NCBI GenBank assembly: GCA_963682025.1
Contig: OY821521.1
Location: 122,511,004-122,575,003 of the forward strand
Origin: Cordilura impudica
Taxonomy: Eukaryota > Arthropoda > Insecta > Diptera > Scathophagidae
Direction of reading: 5' to 3'
DNA length: 64,000 nt
This document shows positions 55,622-64,000 of the stretch, piece after piece. Position 1 is the stretch's first letter. Each line of letters begins with the position of its first letter. Below the pieces are notes generated by a model. The model did no database searches. It was not told where the DNA came from and saw only the letters and a list, made by a program, of their open reading frames with translations. The position numbers and the translations under genes are program-made.

Positions 55622-56027
55622 GATGTGTTCAAGATTCACGTGAGTACCTGCCACGGTGGCCTGACCTCACGGTGCACTTAACACCGGGTGGAAACTATGC
55701 GTCCACCGGCGCCCTCGCAGTACGAGTACCAATTTGAGGCATGCATTGGGCATGACCTCCCCCTTGGATGAGGAGCGGAGTACTATCTAAAACTCCTACC
55801 GATCTTTGGGTCACGGCACCGGGTTGCAATGCAACTCCACACCGAGCTTGCGCTCTACCCGCGATTTGGGTCTAAACCACAGCCACCACGATGCTCCCAT
55901 ACGGGGCCGCACCACTGCCAGGCTGGAATAAAATTCCAGGGGCTCCTGACCCCCGTGGTACCAGAATTAAGCCTCCGGTCAGGCTTCGTAGCCGAAGATA
56001 CTACCAGTTGAACTCCAAACAGTTCGG
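55622..56027 (+). mobile_element. 406-bp GC-rich retroposed unit with 10-bp target duplication
   Basis: Stands out sharply in base composition from its AT-rich surroundings. It is flanked by GCCTAAGACA on both sides (55612-55621, 56028-56037). It starts GATGTGTTCAAGATTCACG and contains CGGTGCACTTAACACCGGG, CCGCACCACTGCCAGG and AAGCCTCCGGTCAGGC. A 60-codon frame here shows no motif. It could be a SINE, a piece of a LINE UTR, or a processed non-coding RNA; no A-rich tail is present. Confidence 0.72.
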
Positions 56028-56120
56028 GCCTAAGACACTATACTTTTTTTTTATTTAAAAAAAGTTTTTTTATTTAAAAAAAGTTACCAGAAAATTGTGT
56101 ATTTATTTGCTGTTGACAGC

Positions 56121-56383
56121 ACTTTTTTAGTAAGCGGCGCCGCCGAGTTCGCTGTCTGTTTAGCAAAATCTCAAATCTTTTCGTTACTTTTAAATATTCA
56201 AGTATATATTTGTTATTGACAGAACTAGTTTAGAACATTTAAATTTTTTTATTAACAAACCAAAAGCCTTACTTAGAGTTGAAAACCTAATCTTTAGCAA
56301 ATCTCGAACCCATATTTGCTTTACTTATAGTTACACTTTTTTAGTAAGCAGAACCGCCGAGTTCGCTGTCTGTTTAGCAAAAA
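56121..56383. repeat. AGTAAGCGG...GAGTTCGCTGTCTG repeat, two units
   Basis: TTTTTTAGTAAGCGGCGCCG with CCGAGTTCGCTGTCTGTTTA at 56121-56168 recurs at 56334-56383. A third, diverged unit is at 58621-58667, beyond the hAT. Both units are followed by GTTGAAAACCTAAT, giving a period of about 213 bp. The hAT therefore inserted within this array. Confidence 0.78.
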
Positions 56384-56649
56384 CTCACACCTATATTCGT
56401 TTTACTTAGAGTTGAAAACCTAATGTGTTTTACTCTTTTTTTATTAACTGTTTTATTTGAAATTACAATTTTTACATTTAGATATATTATAGTTAAAGTG
56501 ACCATATTTTTTTTAGCTGAAAACGGGACATCGAATAATTCTGATGGGTTCGGTTATATGAAATGGAAATGCATAGCTAATATAATAATACTTTATTTGT
56601 CCATAGTGAGTGGCATTATTTATTTTACGTTAGACTACAAAAAAATTGT

Positions 56650-57362
56650 TTATACATTGTTATAATTTTCAGAGGCATAAATTTGTTTCAAAATTTTAGG
56701 TGACGATTTCAAATATGTGTGGAACTCTTGGCAGGATTTTTTAATATTAACTTTAATAATTAACATAACCTTAAGCACTAATACCCTTAATTGAGTTTTA
56801 TCTTCGGTCCACAACTTGTACATCAAAGAAAACACACGTTCAAGCGGCGCATTTGTTCCAGGAAAACATAAAATATATTCAACTATAATTTGAAAATTTG
56901 CATGGATTAGGTAATTGCTTTTAAAATGTTTAAACACTTCCACCCAACGATTTTCCGTAGAAATATTTTGTTGATTCCATTCATCAATTTTCTGCGATGT
57001 TACGTATTTAGATACGAGTCAATATTCATCGAATACTTCCGTATCTTTATTGGAATCGATATGTTCTTTTTCGATCAATATATCTAGAACTTTTTGAACA
57101 TCTTCCCACTGTGGTACTTTTGTTAAAGTTGCCCAATTAAGTTTCTCTAAATCTTTGCTATAAACAGTCCATTGCTCTAAATACTCTCGACTAGTTTTAT
57201 AAAATTCTTTAGCCTTAATTTTAACGAAATACTCGTCAATATCGGTGTAACCATCTTCTTTTAATTTTTCAAGTAAACCACGAACTGAATATAGAAGAAA
57301 CAAGTTCTCTTTTAATTTGTTAATTTCACTTGCTGCTTCAATTTTTTGGCAATTTACAAAGT
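56650..57362 (-). pseudogene. hAT transposase C-terminal part
   Basis: Minus strand, one stop at about 57018. Upstream frame: LFLLYSVRGLLEKLKEDGYT and FYKTSREYLEQWTVYSKDLE. Then VEVFKHFKSNYLIHANFQII, LCFPGTNAPLERVFSLMYKL with WTEDKTQLRVLVLKVMLIIK. The PGTNAPxERVFSLM...LW block is the hAT dimerisation domain of the insertion. The N-terminal zinc finger and catalytic Asp blocks are missing. Inactive fragment; there is no sign of domestication such as a flanking host exon. Confidence 0.88.
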
Positions 57363-57699
57363 TTTGTGGTAATTACACGACTACATAAAATTAACCATAA
57401 ATTTTGTTTCACCCCGTCAATTTAAATTTTTTAAGTCTTTTTAGTGTCTAAGCAAATCTGACTCAATAAAAAAAAGCCGAAAAAATTTTGGTACCGTGAG
57501 GATCGAAGAAGTACAATTTGCTTGTCTGGTTGGTACAATAACAAAAAACATATTTTCCATCCCTGGGTAGGTTAGTTTTTGTTCTGTACTGCACTTTGGC
57601 CTCTTCTATATTAAAACTCTTTGATTAAGTACAAAAACATCATTATAAAAAAAAAAAAAAAACAATTACTCTATTTTTGCCTCTTGTGTTTCGTAATAT

Positions 57700-58040
57700 A
57701 TTTATTCATACTAGCAGATTCCACAGCTCGAAATTCGAGTGCAATTTCTAGACAGCTTTGCAACACTTTTATGGTTTATTATTATTGTGAATGAAGATAA
57801 CAAACTCATTAACAAACACATTAACAAATCTAATAAAACACATAGCATATGTATAATTTTATGTATGTGTTAGTAGCAACTTTAAATGCAATTTACTCAA
57901 AATAAAGGAAAAAATTAAAAAATCTGTAAATCTGCAAAATGGCTAAAAAGAAATTCCTTTCAAATAATATACGTTTGGTCAAAATCCGTATAAAACGGTA
58001 GAACAAAACATCGGTCACAAGCCTATTAATATTATAGATT
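57700..58040 (-). repeat. Unclassified ~350-bp dispersed repeat, copy 2
   Basis: Reverse-complement relative of 24647-25040: CTAGCAGATTCCACAG, CTCGAAATTCGAGTGCAA, TTAGTAGCAACTTTAAATGC, CGGTAGAACAAAACATCGG. It lies inside the hAT. Confidence 0.8.
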
Positions 58041-58570
58041 TATTCATAATCTGCAATAAAGAAAGAAGAGAAGATGATATTTGTATTGCTGCATTTCAGG
58101 TTAACGAAGCAAATTAATAGAGCTGCAATTTCTATTTTTTGCAATGTTTTTTTTTTTTTTGTTTTTTTTGTTTTTTTTTTTTAATTATTAGTTCGACGGG
58201 CGACTTACAAGTAAAACGCAACGTATTCTAATTTTGAGAGGGGATTACATTTTTTTTTTTTTTTTAAGAACAGTAATTTAAGTTTGTGTACCATGAATTG
58301 ATTCAACCAAATTCATAAGAAATTCAGTTAAATCGTTTTAAATATTTTTAGATGAAATTATTTTTCAGCTGACTTGTGCATACCTACATATATGTATTAA
58401 AAAAACTATGAATTTGAAGATTTGTTCTTACATTTTTGAACAAATCAACTATCCCTTTTTTCGAATTTCTGAAAACGGGACATTTTTGCGTCCCCGAGTT
58501 GTTGTCGGGGACAACGGGACAAAGTAGCTGAAAACGGGACGGTACCGTTCAAAACGGGACGCATGGTCAC

Positions 58571-59424
58571 GTTAATTATAGTAGACATTTCTTTTTTCGT
58601 ATATATATTTCGTTTATATATTTTTTAGTAAACAGAAACGCTGAGTTCGCAGTCTGCTTAGCAAAATCACAAGTCTTTTTATTAAAGCAAGTTTTTTATG
58701 TTATAATGCAAGGAATGAAATAAAAACAACAGATGAATGATTTTGTTTTATTGTTATTTTATTTACAAAAAATATATTTTTAAAAATACTTATTATTAAC
58801 ACATTATTTAAAAATAAGGAGGGTAAAATTTATTTAAAATTTTTTCATACAGTTTTAATTTTCTTTTTTTTTCTTTCAAATATTAACGATTTTCAATCAT
58901 TTTTTCGTATTAAAGTTTTAATATATTTTATTTTTTCTTAGAGATTTTTGTCTTAATTAAATTTTCAGTTAGTATTTTTTTTTTGTTTTTTTATAGAGAA
59001 TACTTTATTTAGAAAAGATTCTTTTTTAATAATTTAAGTTTTTCGTTTATAGAATTATATGGTTTTATTAAACCTATAAGTAATTCAATGTAAAAATTTT
59101 TATTTCAATTTTTATTTCAAAATATTTTTGAAATATTTCACAAATTAAAATTTTTTAACTATTTTTTATTTTCAAATATCTTTCAGTTAGTTACTACAGT
59201 TATTTTTCATTTCCAGTATATTTAAGCTTCTTTATTAAATAAATAAATAAATAAAATATATCCGTTAACTTTGAATTTAAATACATTTTATATATTCTAT
59301 TGAGGTTTCTTGGAGCTGACAACATATTTTTTCATTCACAAAACCCATTTTTATAGATTTATTAGAGAAAAAAAGTTTATATGTTTCTTTCTATTGAATG
59401 ATTCAAATATATATATATATATAT
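58571..59424. other. AT-rich DNA, no gene
   Basis: Low-complexity T-rich sequence. An (AAAT)n run near 59238 and (AT)n at 59407-59424. The third unit of the GAGTTCGC repeat is at 58621-58667. Confidence 0.6.
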
Positions 59425-59814
59425 GGGGGATTTCATGTCAAGTGCACCAACTTTTGAAACCGATGTCTTCCGATCGGGATGAAATTTGCACCAAGGTTAG
59501 TCCTATTAGATAGTAGTTCAGACACAATTTTTCAACAAGATCGGTCCAGATCTCTCTGAGTTAGAGGGATCAAAATTTGACATTTTGGCCAAACAGGTGT
59601 TTTTTCTCATCCATGTAACTTATTACCTATTGTTCCTAGAAAATTTTCTCCCAAAGAGTTTAGATAGCTATTTCTTCAATATTTCGGAAAAAAATAGTTT
59701 AAAAAAAAAAAAATTTGTAGACTTTTTTTTTGCTAAATTAAAGCATTTTTTGCCTTTTTTTCAAAGAGGGCATTTTTTTTTTTTTTTTCATAAGAAAGCT
59801 TAGGATTTTTACTT

Positions 59815-61861
59815 TAAGAGCCTTTTGGTCGCTTAGTGGGATGGGAGTGCGATATCTATCAAAATAAATGTTTTGTAACTCAAGACAACGGTTTTTCAAT
59901 TTTTCACAAATGCACTATTTTGAATTTTTTTCTATTTGTGTCTAAAACCTTACAAATAAAACTTATACTGAGAAACTAGACAAACTAAACTTTCCGAAGG
60001 TATGTAACATACCTTCATAACATAACAGAAGAGAATGGTTATCTGTAACCTGAAAGAGTTATTTGCAACATTTCAATCTGAACACGAGGATGTTAGAATT
60101 GGCTTCACGAAATTAACCCAAATGAGGCCAAAACATTGCGTTTTGGCAGAAAGCAGCGGAACTCACACAGTATGCGTTTGAATTTACCATGAAAATGTTA
60201 AACTGATGTTGAAGGAAATCAACTTAAAGTATTTAACAGATGATTCGGCAGAAGATTTACACGATTACCGCAATTGCCTTAAATTGACTATGTGTCCTAA
60301 TGCAACAACTTCTTGCCACTTATGTGAATGTACCAATTGCCCGAAAACCACATTCATCAAAGAAAATTTAATCAACTCTTTAGATCGAGAATATATTGAG
60401 GAGGTCAAATTTGATTCTTGGATTCAGACTGACAGATGCACATTGAAAACAATAATTTTAAATGTGGATGATTTTGTGGAAGAAATGTGTACAGGATTGC
60501 TAAACTTGAGAAACCATGACTTTTTAGTCAAAGAGCAATGGTCATTCTTCAAGGATTTGAAGATACATTTGAAGTCTGGTGAATTCGTTATTTCATATGA
60601 TTTCGCAGAAAACTATAAATATGTTCTTCAGGATGCCATACAAGCATTCCACTTCCATAACGACCAAGCAACTATATTCACAGTAGTTATTTACTACATG
60701 AAAGATGAAAAGCTGGAACACAAAAGTATGGCAATCATATCCGACGATTTAAAACATGATACCGTTGCAATTTATGAGTACCAGAAGAGAATGCTAAAAT
60801 TTCTAAAATCTAAATTTACAGTAAAGAAGGTATACTACGTTTCGGACGGAGCTCGTCAACATTTTAAAAACAAAGGTAGCTTGGCAAATCTTATGGCCCA
60901 TGAAAAAGATTTTGGAATACCAGCTGAGTGGCATTTTCATTCTACTGCTCATGGTAAAGGAGTATGTGATGGTATTGGAGCAAACCTTAAAAGAAATGCA
61001 GCGAAGTATAGCCTCCAGTGCTCTCATCAAGATCGCATCTTAGATGCGACTGCTTTATTCCATTTGGCAAAGAGTTATTGTAAAGAAACTAAAATAGTTT
61101 TAAGTAGCAAAGAGGATCATCAGGAAACATTGAAAACACTGAAGAGCAGATTCGATGCTGCGGTAACAATCGATGGCACCGCTCAATACCATACTTTTAT
61201 ACCGCTTGTCGATGGAACACCCAAGTTGAAAAAGTTTTCTGCCTCTATTCAATGCGATTTCTTTCCAAAGACAACAAATAAACCAGCAGCGAAATCAACA
61301 GCTGAACCTAGTAACGCCAAGAAAGGATTGACAAAAAAACGCAGTAAATAAAGGCGACAAAAAAGCTGGATGAAAGACTGGGTATTTAAAAATTTACAAG
61401 ACTTAAATACCTCATCAGCTACAATAAATTAAGTATAAAAATAGTTATGATATAAATGGATCTAATGCAATTAAGATTAAATTTTAATAAATTATTTATC
61501 TTTTTATTTTTAATGTTATTATTATTATACATTAATTTAATTATTATTAAAAATAAATAAAATATAATAATTTTTCAACATTTCTAAAGAAAAAAAGCGA
61601 TTTTTTTTCTGAGGTTAACATATTCTGGGAATTACAGTATCGAGGGTATAAAATTTTAGTTAGGTATGTTATATACCTTCGGAAAGTTTAGTTTGTCTAG
61701 TTTCTCAGTATAAGTTTTATTTGTAAGGTTTTAGACACAAATAGAAAAAAATTCAAAATAGTGCATTTGTGAAAAATTGAAAAACCGTTGTCTTGAGTTA
61801 CAAAACATTTATTTTGATGGATATCCCACTCCCATCCCACTAAGCGACCAAAAAGCTCTTA
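59815..61861 (+). mobile_element. DNA transposon with ~200-bp inverted repeats, superfamily unassigned
   Basis: 59815-60014 and 61662-61861 are reverse complements with few mismatches: TAAGAGCCTTTTGGTCGCTT at the outer left and AACATACCT at the inner edge. One long frame lies between. The left side may extend further out to about 59425 (GGGGGATTTCATGTCAAGTG), because the right side is cut by the 3' end of a LINE at 61862. No target duplication can be read for the same reason. Confidence 0.85.
60035..61351 (+). pseudogene. Transposase-like protein of the long-TIR element, one stop
   Basis: Open from an ATG at 60206 for 381 codons. In-frame homology-like sequence extends upstream to ATG 60035 (ICNLKELFATFQSEHEDVRI, GFTKLTQMRPKHCVLAESSG, THTVCV), interrupted by one TGA at 60179 where a Cys codon would fit. 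Later: cysteine cluster CPNATTSCHLCECTNCP, YDFAENYKYV (Asp 132 of the 381), VYYVSDGARQHFKN (Asp 214), EWHFHSTAHGKGVCDGIGAN (His 249, Asp 255) and a lysine-rich tail. Two spaced Asp blocks plus an HGKG-DG block look like a DDE/D catalytic core, and position between long inverted repeats supports a transposase. I know similar uncharacterised proteins in insects and cnidarians but cannot name the superfamily. Confidence 0.75.
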
Positions 61862-61944
61862 TTTATTTATTTATTTAATTCAGCTACAATAAAGCAACAG
61901 CTGAGCAATATTTACAAAAATATTTTATAAAAATAATACCGACT

Positions 61945-62484
61945 TTAAATACAGTTATAAACATAATCATTAGAGTTCAAATATGTCGTTAATCTTCTTT
62001 TAATAACATCAACATCATCGGATAAATCAATTAAAGCATAGTGTCTGTTCACTTCGGTGCAAAGTCTTCGGAATGGATCGAAATTAATGAAATTTGATCT
62101 GTGGAAATTCAGGTAAACCGGCTCATACGATCGAAGTTGTCTGTTAGGCACATTTATACAAATTTTTCCTTCTACTTTTCAAAGTTGGAAGCTTTATTAG
62201 AGCCAAACGACTGCGATATGGTGGAAGACTCAATTCCGCATTCCACTCAAGATATCGTAGACAAAATAGTAAGAATTGTTTCTGAACTGATTCAAGTTTT
62301 TTGATGAAAACATTGTACTGTGGATCCCAGATTACTGATGCGTATTCAAGTATCGGCCTGACCAAAGACGTGAATAGATTTTTTGTTATATAAGGATCAT
62401 TAAATTCCTTTGCCCAACGCTTTATAAAAGATAAAACACCATTTGCCTTATTAGCAGTCATTGTTACGTGAGAATTAAAACTTA
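61945..62484 (-). pseudogene. LINE polymerase, C-terminal part
   Basis: Continues the reverse transcriptase after the MITE: SFNSHVTMTANKANGVLSFI, KRWAKEFNDPYITKNLFTSL, VRPILEYASVIWDPQYNVFI and LPPYRSRLALIKLPTLKSRR. A one-base shift near 62145 moves to VPNRQLRSYEPVYLNFHRSN and ends TYLNSNDYVYNCI. It is the thumb and connection region of a LINE protein. Splicing it at the MITE gives DKRLSFNSHV, an uninterrupted frame. Confidence 0.88.
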
Positions 62485-63049
62485 GGGCCATTATTACAAC
62501 TTACCTTTAAAGTAAATGATAGTTAAAGGTAACTTTAACTAAAGTGAGCAATAAAGTTACCTTTAACTTATTTTCGTTATTACAACTTCCCAGTAAAATA
62601 AAATTAATATTTTTGATATTGTGGCAACACCAAAGGAAACACCGATTACTTATGACCAAATGAATTGCTTTATGAAATACGTAGTGGCAACGTTCCTTTA
62701 TTTGTTCGCAAGCAAACAATAGAATAAAAACTAAAAACCTTTATTATAAGTTGTTGCATAATTGTTGTAAATGTTTAATAAAACTTTTTAAAACATGTAC
62801 AAGCATATATTTAAGTATATGCAAATAAATTTATTTCCAAATTTAAATTGGTGTGAATTTCTTCTTCATAAATCAGAAAATGTGGCAACATTAAATACAT
62901 AAACCTCACGTTAAAAGTTAAAGGCAACAATATCTTCCCTTTAGCTTATCGGTCACTTTTAGCTTAAAGTATAGTTGTAATAACGAAAAACTAATAATCT
63001 GCCCGATAACATCCTAACTTTAGCTATTGGCAAGTTGTAATAATGGCCC
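62485..63049. mobile_element. 565-bp MITE with TTA duplication (PIF/Harbinger type)
   Basis: Inverted ends GGGCCATTATTACAACTT at 62485 and its complement at 63049, flanked by TTA on both sides (62482-62484, 63050-63052). A 3-bp TWA duplication with GGGCC-type ends is the PIF/Harbinger signature. Subterminal GGTAACTTTA-like words recur. No transposase. It interrupts the LINE reading frame exactly between codons for DKRL and SFNS. Confidence 0.9.
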
Positions 63050-63052
63050 TTA

Positions 63053-63986
63053 GTCTTTTATCAAAATGAACTCCCAAATCTATGAACGATTCAACTGAGT
63101 TTAGTTTTGTGTCATGGATGACATAGTGGTTCGAAGATGGCGAATATCTAGAGAAGGTCATAGACTGACATTTTTTTAGATTTAATTCCATTAAGTTGAC
63201 ATTGCACCATTTGTAGAAGCTATTTAAGTCAGCATGGAGACGTATACTGTCTTCGTTGTTTATGATGGTGGAGTAGATTTTTACATCGTCGGCATACATA
63301 AGAATATTGCTATATTGAATAGACTTTGGTAGATCATTAATAAACAGCAAAAATAGGAGAGGTCCAAGGTGACTCCCTTGAGGGACACCGGAAGTAACAT
63401 CTATATATTTCGATTTAGAGTTATTGAAAATTACACATTGCTTACGATGTTTTAAGTACGACCGAATCCATTTTAAGAAGTTCCCGGAGAATCCAATAGC
63501 ATCAAGTTTCGCTAGCAGTAGATCATGGCTAACCTTATCAAAAGCTTTGCTAAAGTCCGTGTATATAACATCAGTTTATTTATTTTTGCAGAATCCAGAG
63601 TTTATATAGGAAGTAAATTCCATTAAATTAGTAGTCGTAGACCGTCCTTTGCAAAAGCCGTGTTGAGCTGGTGATAGAATTGATGACATTTCGTGTGATA
63701 ATATATCAGTTATAATTTTCTCAAAAAGTTTATGTAAAGTATTAAGCTTTGCAATTGCTTTATAATTAGTAGCATCACTGCGGCTACCAGATTTGTAGTG
63801 CGGAATAATAAATGAATTTTTCCAACACTTTGGAAAGAAGCCGAATTTAAGAGAGTTATTATATATAAGAGTTAACGGGGTAGCCAATATTTCAGCACAA
63901 TTTCTTAAGATACAGCTGGGAATACCATCTGGACCTGGATTAAGTGAACTTTTTATACTTCTTAGATTCTTCAGAACAGTCAACAC
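63053..63986 (-). pseudogene. LINE reverse transcriptase core
   Basis: Frame from 63986: SLNPGPDGIPSCILRNCAEI, WKNSFIIPHYKSGSRSDATN, LHKLFEKIITDILSHEMSSI and LSPAQHGFCKGRSTTTNLME, then a stop near 63576 and TDVIYTDFSKAFDKVSHDLL (palm A), VTSGVPQGSHLGPLLFLLFI (palm B), ILMYADDVKIYSTIINNEDS (YADD catalytic motif), LKKCQSMTFSRYS and SFIDLGVHFDKRL. The full RT motif order is present with one stop in the readable part. The endonuclease domain would be beyond the window. Confidence 0.92.
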
Positions 63987-64000
63987 GTCTAAGGATGAAA

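Larger units (their letters stand above)
56498..58570 (-). mobile_element. hAT-like transposon remnant
   Basis: GTGACCAT at 56498 and ATGGTCAC ending at 58570 form short inverted ends. Inside each are AAAACGGGAC words (56519; 58471, 58531, 58551), the kind of subterminal motif hAT transposases bind. A hAT C-terminal dimerisation region lies between. An unrelated repeat (57700-58040) has inserted. The flanks share GTTAA but not a full 8-bp duplication. Confidence 0.65.
61862..64000 (-). mobile_element. LINE (Jockey/I-group), 3' part, runs out of window
   Basis: The 3' end is marked by a (TTTA)n run at 61862-61876, i.e. a TAAA-type tail on the minus strand, abutting the long-TIR element. Coding sequence runs upstream to the window edge; a MITE is nested at 62485-63049. 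Confidence 0.88.

Noticed and set aside
55829..56011. 60-codon frame in the GC-rich unit
   Set aside because: GC-rich DNA has few stops; no homology or start context supports it.
56650..57362. Domesticated hAT gene
   Set aside because: An internal stop, missing zinc finger and catalytic blocks, and no host exon or intron structure.

Overview
This window looks like repeat-rich, probably heterochromatic DNA from a higher fly (brachyceran Diptera, most likely a calyptrate; this is inference). The evidence is the strong AT bias, a full set of insect transposons (mariner, two Transib families, piggyBac, Tc1, hAT, Jockey-type LINEs, Penelope, Polinton/Maverick remnants), and a dispersed repeat carrying a GACGGACGGACATCGC-type block followed by CTAAATCGACTCAGAAAG, a pattern I associate with fly genomes. 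I see no convincing host gene, tRNA or rRNA. Almost every real coding signal belongs to a mobile element.

Layout. 0.3-5.8 kb is a three-level nest: a dispersed fly repeat was hit by a DD41D mariner (TA duplication), and the mariner was hit by a 3.43-kb Transib (5-bp CGGCG-type duplication) whose RAG1-like transposase ORF is still open (667 codons). 5.8-19.5 kb holds a TTAA-flanked MITE, a second dispersed-repeat copy, a Penelope-like element, Polinton ATPase, integrase and capsid-like debris, and fragments of a LINE, a Tc1 and a piggyBac. 19.5-23.3 kb is a nearly identical 1,783-bp tandem duplication. From 20.8 to 53.1 kb an AT-rich minisatellite (about 18 bp, consensus near TTTTCTTAAAAAAGTACA) appears in seven blocks.

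The centre (26.26-41.83 kb) is a roughly 15.6-kb imperfect palindrome with its axis near 34.09 kb. Each arm carries the same Jockey-type LINE interrupted at the same codon by the same dead second-family Transib, plus minisatellite at the axis. Shared stop codons and the shared insertion site show that the arms derive from one inverted duplication. The right arm continues into the Jockey gag, a 372-bp MITE and a second copy of the first Transib (43.3-46.75 kb, exact CGGTG duplication).

53-64 kb contains a 369-bp MITE, a 406-bp GC-rich retroposed unit with a 10-bp target duplication, a degraded hAT, a DNA transposon with 200-bp inverted repeats whose superfamily I cannot name, and a LINE running out of the window that carries a 565-bp TTA-flanked MITE.

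How it works together. The genes do not form a host pathway; each serves its own element's mobility. Possible combined effects are structural: the long palindrome could fold if transcribed, giving double-stranded RNA against Jockey and Transib, and the open Transib frame could in principle act on the RSS-like termini present on both first-family copies. Both are inferences.
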